Below, piece by piece: positions 1-11,175 of a DNA stretch of 44,960 nt; the stretch's first letter is position 1; each line of letters begins with the position of its first letter. Location of the stretch: positions 890,198 through 935,157 of the forward strand of contig CACRSC010000031.1 of NCBI GenBank assembly GCA_902651635.1, in the 5' to 3' direction. Both the position numbers and the translations under genes were made by a program. This DNA comes from Mastigamoeba balamuthi. Lineage: Eukaryota; Evosea; Mastigamoebida; Mastigamoebidae. The notes under the pieces are model-generated. The model was given only the letters and a program-made list of their open reading frames with translations. It was not told the DNA's origin and did no database searches.

Positions 1-1052
1 AAGGGCGGCGCCTCGAGGCTGACGAGGAGGTCCGTCCAGCTGGACGGGGCGGCCCTGTCCGCCTCGTTCTCTGCGCAGGGCGCACCGCAGAGCTCGCGGC
101 CTCCGCTTTCCGCGCCTCCGATCGCCGCGCTCTCGGCATCGAACGGGCCCTCGCCCCAGAGGCAGCTGCGGCCGCCCCCCAAAGGGCTCGCCCAGCAATC
201 TGTGTTCTCCTCGCCGCCCCCGGAGGAGGCTTCCGCGCAGCCTGACGGCACGCCAGCCGCATCGACTGCTGAGGACGCGGCCGCACAGGGCGTCAAGGAA
301 GAGGACGACGACGAGCCAGACGACAAGATTGTGGGGGACGTGTCGGACAACGACGACAAGGCAGCGCGGGACAAGGAGCTGCACGACGCGGCATCGCCGT
401 CAGCGTCCGTGGACGACCAGGTGGACTCCAAGACCCTCTCTCTGGACCTCAGCGAGATCAAGGGCGACCACTTCAAGGATAGCAACTTTGACGGCACCAG
501 CGTCCTCGAGATGGTCGACGAGGACCTGACAGCCACCACGCCTGACGAGCAAGAGAAGTGCGGCCACGACGCGTCGGGCCCCTCCTCTAAATACGTCCAC
601 AGGTGCCAGTTCTGTGGCGAGCGTATTGACGATCCACAGAAGATCGAGCACCACTATGGCTACGGTGAGGCGGCCCTGCTGTTTAGTGCGTGTGTGCTGA
701 TATAATTGCCAGAGTGCCGCGTTCTGGGCGAGTGCCACCTGTGCGGACAGGTCATCGAGGTGCCTTGCGCCGTTGAGCACCTGCTCACAGAGTGCGAGAA
801 GGGCTCCAAGTGCCGTCAGTGCACTACCTGCCGGCGAGTCTTCTCCGCGGACACTATCAAGAAGCACATGGCCAAGTGCAAAGGTACGCAACAATGCCAC
901 GTCGCTAGGAACTCGCACTCACCGCCCCCTCAGACCCCCCTGCCTCGCGGTGCATACTCTGCGATGCTGCCATCGACGACGATGATTGGGTGGCACACCT
1001 CACGCAGGACTGTGAAGCCAATCCACGACGCACAGCCCCATCCAACCATTGA
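1..1052 (+). CDS. CEP104: CEP104/FAP256-like protein, C-terminal part (5' end outside window)
   Basis: The reading frame is open from base 1, so the gene starts upstream. Exons are 1-664, 713-883 and 934-1052, giving about 317 residues. The first ~190 residues are low-complexity and acidic. The rest is an array of Cys-x2-Cys/His units: CQFCGERIDD, then CHLCGQVIEV with HLLTEC, then CTTCRRVF with HMAKC, then CILCDAAIDDDDW with HLTQDC. This order, including the HLLTEC element, matches the C-terminal zinc-finger array of CEP104 (Chlamydomonas FAP256), a protein of ciliary tips and centrioles that binds microtubule ends. The N-terminal jelly-roll and TOG parts would lie outside the window and cannot be checked. 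A TRAF-type zinc-finger protein is the main alternative. The gene converges on the ABCA gene at 1293. Confidence 0.72.
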
Positions 1053-1292
1053 CCTGTCCAGTTGTCTCCCACTCCCCGCGTAGGTCAGCCGAAACAGAGC
1101 GTGAACTGTATTTCCTCTCCTCCTCCCCTTGAGCGATCGCGACACGCACAGCCGCACAAAAGCAGTCAGGTTGGACAGTCTGTGATACCGAAACAGTGTT
1201 CGCGTGTTTTAGCTTTGGTCCTGCCAAAAAACAGGCCGCTGTGGGGCGGCCTGTCGATACACTCACTACCGCTCACCCTCGCACCGGCGCAC

Positions 1293-3981
1293 TCACGAGG
1301 CCGGTGGCGACGGCGTGGTGGCAGGGAGCTCGTTGTGGCAGACCTGGAGGAACACCTCCTCAATGGTCGTCTGGCTGACTCCGAACTCCTTGATAGGGGA
1401 AGAGGGCCCCTGCTCAACGCCCAGCAGGAAGTCCGACAGGATGTGGATGCTGTCGGCGGGCACTCCGTACTTGAAGTTGCCGTTGACGTGCGTGATGACA
1501 CTAGCCTGCGGGAGCTTCTCGCGGATGAACTCTGTGCACTCCTGCTCCCTGCCCTCGACCGCGACTGCGTTGAGCACGTAGCCGACGCCGTACTTGGCCT
1601 TGAGGTGCAGCGGGACGCCGATGCAGCGGATCTTGGCCTTGCGCATGATGGCGATGCGGTCGCCCAGGGCCTCGGCCTCCTCCATCGAGTGCGTGGTGAG
1701 CAGCACGGCCCTGCCCTCCTTAAGCCTCTGCAGCGACGCCCACATCTGCCTCCTCGCCACGGGGTCCAGGCCCGTCGTCGGCTCGTCGAGCAGCAGGAAC
1801 TTGGGGTTCCCGACACAGCTCACGGCGACGCTCAGGCGGCGCTTCATGCCGCCCGAGTACGTGCCCGCCGCGCGGTGACCGACGTCGAGCAGCCCGACGT
1901 CGCCGAGGCGCGCGATGATCTCGCCCTCGAGGGCCTTGCCCGAGAGGTGCTTGAGGCCGCCGAAGATCTTGAGGTGCTCGATGGCCGTCAGGTCCGGCCA
2001 GAGCACGTCGTCCTGCGGGCAGACGCCGATGAGCCTGCGGACCTCGGAGGGGTCGTTGACGATCGAGTGCCCAAAGATCGTGGCGTCGCCGCACGAGGGC
2101 ATCAGGATGCAGCTCAGCGCGTTCATCGTGGTGCTCTTGCCGCAGCCGTTGTGGCCGAGCAGCGCCAGGATCTCGTTGTCCTGTATGGTCATGCTGATGT
2201 CCTTGACGGCGTGGACCTTCTTGTCGCTGAACGTCGACGTGCTGTACGACTTGCTGAAGTGCTTGATCTTGACGGCCGCCTGGGACCTCTCTCCGGAAGC
2301 GACCTCGGCCTCGGCCTTGACGTCGTCGTCGATGTGGTCGTCGAGCTCGATGTCCTTGATCTTCTTGTTGACGTTGGACGCGGCTGAGCGGCGATGCACG
2401 AAGCTGATGAACCAGCCGCCCTCGCTGGGCAGGACGTTGTAGAGGAACATGGCCACGCCGAAGAAGATAGCAAAGTCGATCAGCTGCCAGTAGACGCTCC
2501 GGATCGGCGCCGGGTAGACCCAGTCGTTGCCGTTGATGTTGGTCTCCTGGGTCATGTCGCTCCAGGTGAAGAACGTCGCGCCCTTGGTGTGCAGCTCGGC
2601 CTGGCTCGACTTGCTCGCGATGTCGACGGTCAGCTTGGCAAAGTTGAACGGCGGCCAGAGCTGGAAGATGCCCACGATGGCCGACGGGAAGCTGGGGCTG
2701 TAGAACTGCTGCAGCACCGCCGGGTTGGCCGCGATGATCTGCACCATGATGCCGAACAGGAAGACGCCCATGCCCGCGTTGACGGCCGAGCGCGTCGTCT
2801 GGATGAGCATGCTGAGCAGGACCGAGAAGGGCGTCATGGCGAGGCCGAAGAGGAAGAAGTCGAGGAAGACGGCCCAGAAGTTGGCCTTGATGAAGAAGGC
2901 GAACTGGAAGATGGCCCCGAAGAGGATCGTGATGAGCGACGTCAGAAACACAAACGCCACGTTGAAGAGGATGTACGACGCCCAGTAAGCGATGTCCGAC
3001 ATGCCGACGGCCTTCATCTGCCGGCGCAGCTTCAGCTCCTTCTCCTGCACGATCTGGAACAGCAGGAGCATGAAGTTGAACATGGTCGTGTTGTACAGCA
3101 TCGTCGGCCCGACGTAGGTCATCGCGTCGAACTTCTTCATCTTGAAGACCGTCGGGTAGCGGCTGTTGGTGAACTCGGGGGCCGTGGCCGCCGCCGTGGG
3201 CCCGACGATCTGCACGAGCAGCGCCTGCTCGACCTGGTACGCGACCGACTCGTAGACGTCGTTGCTCAGCTCCGTCTCGGGCATCGTGCCGTTGACGACG
3301 ATCGTGTACGGGACCCGCGCCAGCGACGCGTTGATGACGACGTCGGGCGAGACGGGGTCCTGCAGCGGGTAGAACACGACGGCCACCTGCGTCCTGTTGG
3401 GGTTCTCCTTGATGTACGCGTACATGGCCGCCGACGAGTTGTACACCGCCACGTCCTTGCTGCTCAGGTGCGGGTTCCTCGCCAGCACGTCCGCCATCGC
3501 TGCATGTTGCGAGAGGCCCATCCAGTCATCCACTGTGAGCTATTTGCGGAAGGGGGCCAGTTTTCGCCCAGGGCCACGTCATTGGTGGGGAGGCGGGGCC
3601 GTGCCTGCATAAATCTGCGAGTCGTTGAGGTAGCGGTCCGCGGCGTGCGAGTCGATGGCCCAGGCGAGCGTCGTGCAAGGCTCGCTGCCGGGCCAGCAGC
3701 GCGGGATGAGGGGCTCTGCCCTCGGCTGTGGGTTGAGCTCGTCGTGCATCATCACGATGTACGAGCACGCGAACAGCAGCAGGATGAAGAAGAACGGCGA
3801 GAGCAACTGCGCGGTGCCCGTGAGTGCAACGTCCAGATGCGGTTTTCGGGAAAATAAAAGCGTTGCGAGGGTTTACCTGGAGGGCAGTCTGCTGCTTGCC
3901 GTGCCAGCAGAGCAGCAGGTTCTTCCAGGTGAGCAGCCGCAGCTGCCAGAACAGCTCCGTGATCGACCTCAGCGGCTTCAT
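1293..3981 (-). CDS. ABCA-type half transporter (first of three)
   Basis: Exons on the minus strand are 3981-3877, 3806-3605 and 3532-1293, giving 848 residues. One membrane domain is followed by one ATP-binding domain. After a short cytosolic start there is an anchor helix (LLSPFFFILLLFACSYIV) and a large luminal loop, then about five hydrophobic helices. The nucleotide-binding domain has Walker A GHNGCGKSTT, signature YSGGMKRRLS and Walker B LLLDEPTTGLDP. This is the ABCA layout, a family that moves lipids across membranes, in half-size form as in many protists. Substrate is unknown. The second intron (3533-3604) needs a GC donor (GCAG/GCACGG), because reading on to the nearest GT meets a stop. 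It is more divergent from the other two ABCA genes here than they are from each other. The start is the first ATG of a membrane-domain exon typical of the family. Confidence 0.9.
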
Positions 3982-4361
3982 CGGGGGGTGGCAGGTGGGG
4001 AAGGGGGGGGAAGGGGATGACTCGAATGCTGAAAACTAAAGGGGGACCCGGTGCGGTGCGCGGGGTGGCCTCTCTCTTGTGGTTTGGATTTTTATCAGTG
4101 GAATGCTGATGCGCCGTGTGCGGGATCTTTTTTTAGCGGGTCCGCACCCCAAGACACTCAGCCGGAAATTTCAATCTTTTCCACCACCGCACCCGATTGC
4201 GGGCGCGCACCACCCGGATTTCAGGCCCCCTCACCAGTGATGTCACGGTCCACCGGCCCGTTATACCGTCGCGTTCCAGTGACACAGCACTAAACCATAA
4301 ACCCTGCCCGGAAGCAAAACACAAGTCACAGAGTCAGAGCCAGAAAAACACAACGGAGCAG
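3982..4361 (-). promoter_or_regulatory. 380-bp divergent intergenic region between two ABCA genes
   Basis: The two ABCA genes start at 3981 (minus) and 4362 (plus), so this stretch must hold both 5' flanks. It is more AT-rich than the flanking exons. I see no clear TATA box, repeat or RNA gene in it. Shared regulation is inference from the head-to-head arrangement. Confidence 0.5.
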
Positions 4362-7300
4362 ATGCACAAGGCACCGTCCGCACAGGCAAGCAGCGCGAGC
4401 GCCACGGCGGGCCCCGCGTCGCGTGCCGGCAGCGACACCGCGCTGGAGCCGACCAAGGACGAGCTGCTGTCGTTCCCGCGCACATACCCCTTTGGCTACC
4501 AGTTCAAGGCCCTCGTGAGTGCAGTCCCTCGGGCCCTTCATTTTTGTGCAAGGGGGCTCGGGCTCCCTCCTCCCTTGCTGTTGTGCACCGGCCATCTATC
4601 CCGAAAAAGGCCTTCTGTTTTGAGTGACTCACCCCACGGGCCCGCAGTTTTTGAAGAACGTGTCGCTGCAGCGGAGGCAGAAGGGCACCAACGCGTGCCA
4701 GATCATCACGCCGCTGGCGATCATCCTGCTGACCGGAGTGCTGCACGTGATCTTCACGAACCTCATCAACAACAGCCTCGACGGCGACCACAACTACGAC
4801 GCGCTCCCCGTCAACGTCACGGCCAACCAGACGCGCTGGGACTCGCCCACGCACGAGCTGTGGGTCAGCGACGAGACCGGCGGCGCCGCAGGCCTCGGGA
4901 GCCTCAACGCCGACTGCTCGCGCGTGTCGGGCCTCCTGGGCGACTTCCTCCAGGTCCCGCTCTCCGAGAAGGACCAGGCGCTCGCCGGGGGCGCCAAGTG
5001 CGCGCCGTGGTCGGTCAGCATGAGCGCGGAGGAGGCCAGGCAGGCGATCATCGCAGAGAAGAAGTACAGGGAGTCGATGCTCATGAACGAGTGGTACAAA
5101 TTCAAGGGCACACCGACGCACCGCTTCCCCCTCGCTGGTGAGTGCACTTCCGCTCAGCCCCTGTTGTGAGTCACACCCCTAACGAGTACCCGCAGTGATC
5201 AAGGCAACCAATAGCACGGCTGGAAGGATCGCGTTCGACCTGGGCCTCGAGGAGGAGGGAGGCGCGTACGACTCGTACACGGCCATCATGCTAGCCCCGA
5301 TCGCCCGCTCGGGACTGCGCGCATGGCTCCTCAACTCGTTCCGTGAGTCGTCTACTCTGTCCTCTGCGAATACTGACGGTGCGCCGCAGTCGCCAAGACC
5401 GGGAAGCTGGTGTACTTGGCGCCCAGCGTGAAGGAGATGCCCGAGAAGTCCGAGAAGCTGCCGATCGACTTCGGGTCGTACATCTTCGCGTACCTGACGC
5501 CGTTTGCGCTGTCGTTCCTCGTTCCTGTGTTTGTCTACACGATCGTCCACGAGAAGCAGCAGCGCCTCCGCGAGATGATGAAGATGGTGCGCGTGGTTCG
5601 GGCATCCTCACCCCGTCGCTGACAGCTCAGCCACACAGATGGGGCTGAAGATGGGGATGTACTGGAGCATCAACTTCGTGTACGACTGCATGCTCTACTT
5701 CATCGTCGTGATTGTCTACATCGCCATCGGGCTCGCGTTCCGCCTGAGGGTGTTCACGCAGACGGCCGGCCACATTCAGTTCTTCGTCTACGCGGGCTGG
5801 GGCCTCAGCCAGATAAGCTTCGCGTTCCTCCTCTCGGTCTTCTTCAACAAGTCCCGTAACGCCACAGGCACGCAGTACTCAGCACGTCCGTCGCCGCTCG
5901 CTGACCTCTGTGTGCCTCGCAGTCGGGTCGTACATGATCGTCATCTTCTCGATCCTCATCTCGTTCATCTGGAACCAAGCTGCGTGGCCCGTCGACGATG
6001 GGAAGCAGAGCTTCTGGCTCGTGCTGCTCTACCCGCCGTGGGCTGTCTACCGCTCGTGGACAGTCATCGGAATCAAGTGTGGCCAGATGCTGTGCCCGAC
6101 CTCGTTCACCACGGAGCTCACGACGATCGTCTGCGTGTTGTGGGTCAGCGTCCCGGTCATGCTTATCCTGGCGGTGTACCTCGACCAGGTCCTCCCGTCC
6201 GAGTGGGGCGTCAGGCGCCACCCACTGTTCTTCCTCTCGTCCCTGGGGAAGCTGTGCCGCAAGAAGACTGCCGAGTCGAAGAAGGTCACGGTCAGCCCGC
6301 GCGACGAGGTCGACGAGACCGGCAACGCGCAGCCCAACCAGGCGGAGCTGGACGCTGACGTCGCCGAGGAGATGGAGACCGTGCGCTCGCTGCTCAGGAA
6401 CCCGAACATGGGGGAGGAGGCGCCGGTCGTTGTCAACGGCGTGCGCAAGATCTACGGCAGCGGCAAGGACAAGAAGGTGGCGCTGTCTGGCGTCTCGCTG
6501 CACGTGCAGAAGAACGAGTGCCTGGGGCTACTCGGGCCCAACGGCGCCGGCAAGACGACCCTGATCTCGGTGCTCACGGGGCTGTTCCCGGCATCCGGAG
6601 GCAACGCAGCAATCGCGGGCTATGACGTTGGGGAGGACATGAGGGACATCCACAAGGTCCTCGGCGTGTGCCCGCAGTTCGACACGCTCTGGCCCGAGCT
6701 CACCCGTACGTTGTCCCTTTGAGCGCCCGAGGGTCTCGCTGACGCTCCCCTCTCGCATACAGCGTTTGAGACGATGCTGTTCTACGCTCGCATGAGGGGT
6801 ATCGCGGGCAAGAACGCGGCCAAGGCGGCGAAGAACATCCTGAGGTCGGTCGGACTGGGCGAGGCGATCGACAGGCAGGTGACGGCGCTGAGCGGAGGAA
6901 TGCGCCGGAGGCTGTCGATCGCGATCTCGCTGGTGGGAGAGCCCAAGGTGCTGTTCCTGGACGAGCCCACGACGGGCCTGGACGTGATCACGCGCAGGGA
7001 GCTGTGGGACGTGCTGATGCGGGCGCAGGTGGGCAGGAGCACGGTGCTGACGACGCACAGCATGGAGGAGGCCGACGCGCTGTGCCAGAGGATCGCGATC
7101 GTGACGGGCGGGAGGCTCAAGGCGATCGGGACGAACGTGCACCTGAAGGACCGGTTCGGCGGGGGTTACAGCATCAAGCTGAGCTTCAAGCCCGAGAACG
7201 AGGAGCGGGTGGACAAGTTTGTGGAGTCTGTGGCGCCCGGGGCGAAGGAGACGGACAGCCTCAAGGGCCTCAAGAGCTTCCGCATCCCCGCGGGCGTCTC

Positions 7301-7424
7301 AGTTGCTGGCATATTCCGCCAGATGGTGGCCAGCCAGAGCGATGGCATCATCATCAACTGGGGGCTCGCGCAGGCCACGCTCGAGGATGTTTTCCTGGCC
7401 CTCGTCCGTGGCATGGCCAAGTAA
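4362..7424 (+). CDS. ABCA-type half transporter (second; paralogue of 23529-26512)
   Basis: Exons are 4362-4514, 4648-5137, 5196-5342, 5390-5586, 5639-5867, 5923-6705 and 6763-7424, giving 886 residues with consistent phases. A cytosolic start ends in YPFGYQFKAL. An anchor helix, a large N-glycosylatable luminal domain (NVTANQT) and five or six helices follow. The ATP-binding domain has Walker A GPNGAGKTT, signature LSGGMRRRLS and Walker B VLFLDEPTTGLD, with HSMEEADALC as the switch region. It is a half-size ABCA, presumed to be a lipid transporter that works as a dimer. The intron at 5868-5922 has a GC donor (ACAG/GCACGC); the paralogue has GT at the same place. The ATG at 4362 gives an N-terminus aligned with the paralogue (ALEPTKD, LSFPRTYPFGYQFKAL). 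Confidence 0.92.
6876..7287 (+). repeat. Near-identical block shared with ABCA copy at 23666-24077 (inverted)
   Basis: Reading 23666-24077 on the minus strand against 6876-7287, I find only two mismatches by eye in about 410 bases, including third codon positions. The block covers the ABC signature, Walker B and the following domain. The sequence just outside it differs at many third positions. The positions add up to 30953 throughout because the last exons are the same length (662 nt). Confidence 0.85.
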
Positions 7425-8156
7425 TCAGTCACAGCGCACTCTGTTCAGTAGCGGTAACCCAAGAGAATCGAATTCACCTGCTTTTTGAACCACCATGACC
7501 CCGCGGAAACTTAAGCTGTCTTTGTGCTTCATCCCCCACTAGTGAAAAGAGTGTGCATGACTCTACATCGGCGCTGTCATTGGCAGGCACACCGATGGCG
7601 GCGGAGACTGTTCTGGAGTCCTCAAAACACAGAGGGCTGAGCGCCGATGACAGTGGTGAGTGTACCTGTGCTTTGCGTTGGCACCGTGTGGCGATAATCA
7701 AGCTGGTGGGGGAAAAGAGCGCGTGACGGGAAGGAGCCGAATGAGCTCCCGAGAAAACAAAAGATGGCAGAGGTGGTGCTTGCCTACTATCGTTGGGAAG
7801 TGTGTGATGCTGTGCGTGCTGCGATGTGATGGCTAGTGTCTGAGTTATGACGGTACGTAATACCGCAACACCCCCGTTATTCCTGTGCTGTGGTCCAGGA
7901 TATTGTACAGCCCGGAGGTGACCCTGTTCCTCAACATAAGCATCTTTCTGGAAAACAGCACTCATACTCTGGAGTTATAGAGAGCACATAAGGACGTGAG
8001 GGAAGAGCAATAGTCGGCAATCCGAATTGCTGCGCTTTGTTTTGGGTTTTTAAAACCTCAGTGGTGGGTGGTTATTGATGTGGTCGAGGCACGCCTGGGG
8101 GGTGTGGCTTAGGAGCACGCCCTCCGAGTCGAGTGCTGACACAGTTCCTTCTTCAC
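7425..8156. other. Intergenic region with no recognised gene (732 bp)
   Basis: It lies between the 3' ends of an ABCA gene and the OCA2-like gene. It is AT-richer than the exons and has scattered stops in all frames. No tRNA, tandem repeat or conserved coding stretch was seen. Confidence 0.5.
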
Positions 8157-10941
8157 TTAGTCGTACGAGCCAACACCCAGGCCGGCGACAGGGTAGACAA
8201 TGATGATGTAGATGTTCGCGATGATGGTCGAGAGGATCATGACAGGGAACCCGACCTTCGTGAAGTTGGCGAAGGTCACGAAGTAGCCCTTGGACCTCAC
8301 GATGCCAGCGACGACGACGTTGGCGGCGGCGCCGATCAGCGTGCCGTTGCCACCGAAGCAGGCGCCAAAGGCCAGGGCCCAGATCAGAGGCCTGAGCGCG
8401 AGCTTCAGGTTCGGGTCGTCGGCGAGATCCACGATGACGGGGATCTGAGCGAGCAAGAGTTTGAGTACCCGCGTAGACCAACAGCGAGGTAAGGGGGTCC
8501 GAGAGAGCTCACCAGGGTGGTGGTCGTGGGGATCGAGGAGATGACCGCCGAGACGAGGGCAGAGACCCAGAGGATGACAGTGATGGCGACGATCTCGTGG
8601 CGCTCCGGAGGGCACGACGAGATGATGTAGGCGACGAGGTCGGTGATCAGGCGGATGAGGCCGAGCTTCTCCATGCCGCGGACGAGAACGAACAGCGCAC
8701 CGAAGAAGACCAGCGTGTTCCACTCGACACCGGTGAGCGGGGTCTCGATGTGCTTGGGGTACGTGAGCAGCATCAGGGCCGTGGCGCCGGCGAGGGCGAT
8801 CCAGGCGGGCTCGGCGTTGATGAGGCTCGAGAGGAAGAAGGCCAGCAGCACGATGGCAAGGATGATCGAGCACTTGATGAACTTCACCTTCTCCTTGATC
8901 TTGCCCTCCTTCTGCAGCTCCTCCAGGTTCAGCTGCCTGCGGCCCGCGACACTGTGGCGGTACCACCAGAGCAGGAACACCTCGATGATGACGGCGACGA
9001 TGATGACGCAAGGCATCAGGTTGGCCTGCGAAGTGGGAATAGCACGTGGGTCAGAAGAGGGCTCATAGAGGAGAGGGGTAGGGAGGAGGGATCAGTGGGT
9101 GCAACGCACGATGAAGTCGTTGAAGGTGACGACATCCTTGAGCATCGAGCCGATGATGATGTTCGGGGGGTCGCCGACGAGGGTGGCGGTGCCGCCGATG
9201 TTGCTGAGCAGCGCCTGGCCGATGAGGAACGGCACAGGGCTGACCTCGAGGACCTCGCAGACCTTGATCGTGATGGGGGCCGACAGCAGCACGGTCGTGA
9301 CGTTGTCGAGGAACGCCGACAGGAAGGCCGTCAGCGAGCAGATGAGCACGAAGAGGATGCGGACAGAGCCCCTGGACAGGCGGATCGACTGCACGGCGAT
9401 CCACTCGAAGAAGCCCGTGTCACCGAAGATCTTGACGATGATCATCATTCCGAAGAGCAGCACGAAGGTGCTCTGGTCGAGCCAGGTGGCGACCGTCTCG
9501 AGCGGGTACTCCTTGTGCGCGATGAGCAGGAACAGCAGCGTCACGAACATGGCCGACAGACCCATCAGCGCACGCTCGGCAAACTCGAACGAGATGATCG
9601 AGTACGTGACGATCAGGACCGCAAGGCCCAGCCACGCCTGTTCAGCACCGAACCCGTCGGTTTGAGATCCCCCGAGGAAAAACCGACAAAAAGCGCAAAA
9701 TAACCGCGTACTGGAAAAGCAAAACAGACGGGGGCGCATCCAATGCGGAAAACTGTACCTGTGCGAGCCCGTAGTTGTTGATGCACACGACGCCGACCTT
9801 GAGCACGACCGTCGGGCCCAGCGTCGTCGTGATGTGCAGCCTGGGGAGAGACGCGGCGAGAGCCGTTGCGGTCAGAATCAGACCCGCCGGGGGGGAAAAC
9901 GGCGAGAAACGTTGGGCGGTGTGTGTGTGGAGATGGGGTGGTGCGTGGTGGTGCCCTGCGCTCACCTGTGGTGCTTGCCGTGGGAGAAGCCGCTGACGCC
10001 GCCGATGGACTTGGCGAAGAAGCGCTTGGTGCCCTTGTCGGTGAAGTTGAACGAGTAGAGCTCCGTGAGGTTGCGCCACGTGCCCGTCGTGTAGTCGGCC
10101 TCGGTCAGCTCCGTCAGCGCCGCCAGCGCCGTCGTGTTGGCGGTCGCGTTGGGGACGACGTCCGAGTCCTTCTCGAGCTGCTGCAGGGTCACGGTGATGT
10201 TCTCGTACGCCTTGGCGTCGACGGTCGTCAGCGGGACGGGCTCCACCCACTTCTCGACGATCACGGCCGAGTCGCTGCAGCGGGGGGAAGGGGGAGGCGG
10301 TATTGTGCGCACACGCAATTCGATTCAAAATTGAGTTCGGGTCAATCGGAATCTCCGGTCAGGCATGGCGGCGGCGGCGGCGCACGCGAGCGAGAGCATG
10401 TGGGGGGCGACCTCGAGCTCGACCTCGACGAAGGTGGTGCCCTCGTGCAGGATGACATCCCTCGGGTGATCGCTGTGCGGGGGAAGGGGGGGATAAAACG
10501 CCGGTGAGCCAACGCAGCCCAGCCAATCTCGATTTTTGTGCTCGCGTGTCGGCTGTCGCGCTGGGTGGCAAAAAGCCACCGGCGCCAACGCGCATCCCAC
10601 AGCGCGCGCTGTGCCCCCCTCCGCGCCACAATCACGGCAGCACAGGAGCAGCCGGGCACTGCATCTTTGTCACCCCGCGGTACCGCTTCTTTTGCGGGTC
10701 TCAAAGGAAAAGAGGAGAAATGCGTGTGGGATCGCAGGCAAAAAAACACCACCGAGCGCGCGAGCCGCGGGGGCAGTGCCAGCGCGAGGGGAGGGGAGGG
10801 CGAGAGGAGGGCAGTTGGCGCGTACTTCCTCATGTAGAGGAGCAGAGACTCCTCCTTGGGGGCCCCGGCGAGGGCCACCTGGAACAGCGCCGCGACTGCG
10901 ACCACGCAGAGCAGCGCTGCGGCGTGCGAACCGCGTGCCAT
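8157..10941 (-). CDS. OCA2/P-protein-like permease (ArsB/NhaD ion transporter superfamily)
   Basis: Exons on the minus strand are 10941-10826, 10472-10386, 10274-9966, 9840-9759, 9637-9110, 9025-8513 and 8444-8157, giving 640 residues in phase. A signal-type segment (ALLCVVAVAALFQVALAG) is followed by a ~170-residue luminal region with N-glycosylation sites (NATANTT, NLTE). About twelve hydrophobic helices come next. Diagnostic motifs are SAFLDNVTTVLLSAP and SNIGGTATLVGDPPNIIIG, the paired membrane-re-entrant motifs of the P protein (OCA2) and bacterial ArsB-like permeases, mirrored in the second half by AFGACFGGNGTLIGAAANVV. These proteins move anions, or arsenite or protons, across organelle or plasma membranes; the actual ion here is unknown. 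The first intron (353 nt) is the longest in the gene. Confidence 0.85.
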
Positions 10942-11175
10942 GGTGTGGGGATGTGTGGTAGGCTGGCCTGGTGCTTCAGCGGGGGCCGCTTGGTCCTTTT
11001 TTTCCCTTGCAGATCGCCGCTCAGGGGAGCAGAGAGGCCCTCGGCTTCAAAAGGGGAGAGAAGAACAAAGAGAGAATGACGCCACACAGGTGTCATCGAT
11101 ATTTTCGACCTTTGGGTTGCCAACAGGCGGTAACGACCGGAAATGCGGAGTGTATCTCCCAAGGGCGCTCACTGG

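Noticed and set aside
1062-3857. Long plus-strand frames opposite the first ABCA gene
   Set aside because: They are complements of an intact ABCA reading frame with clear Walker motifs, and have no recognis­able domain of their own.
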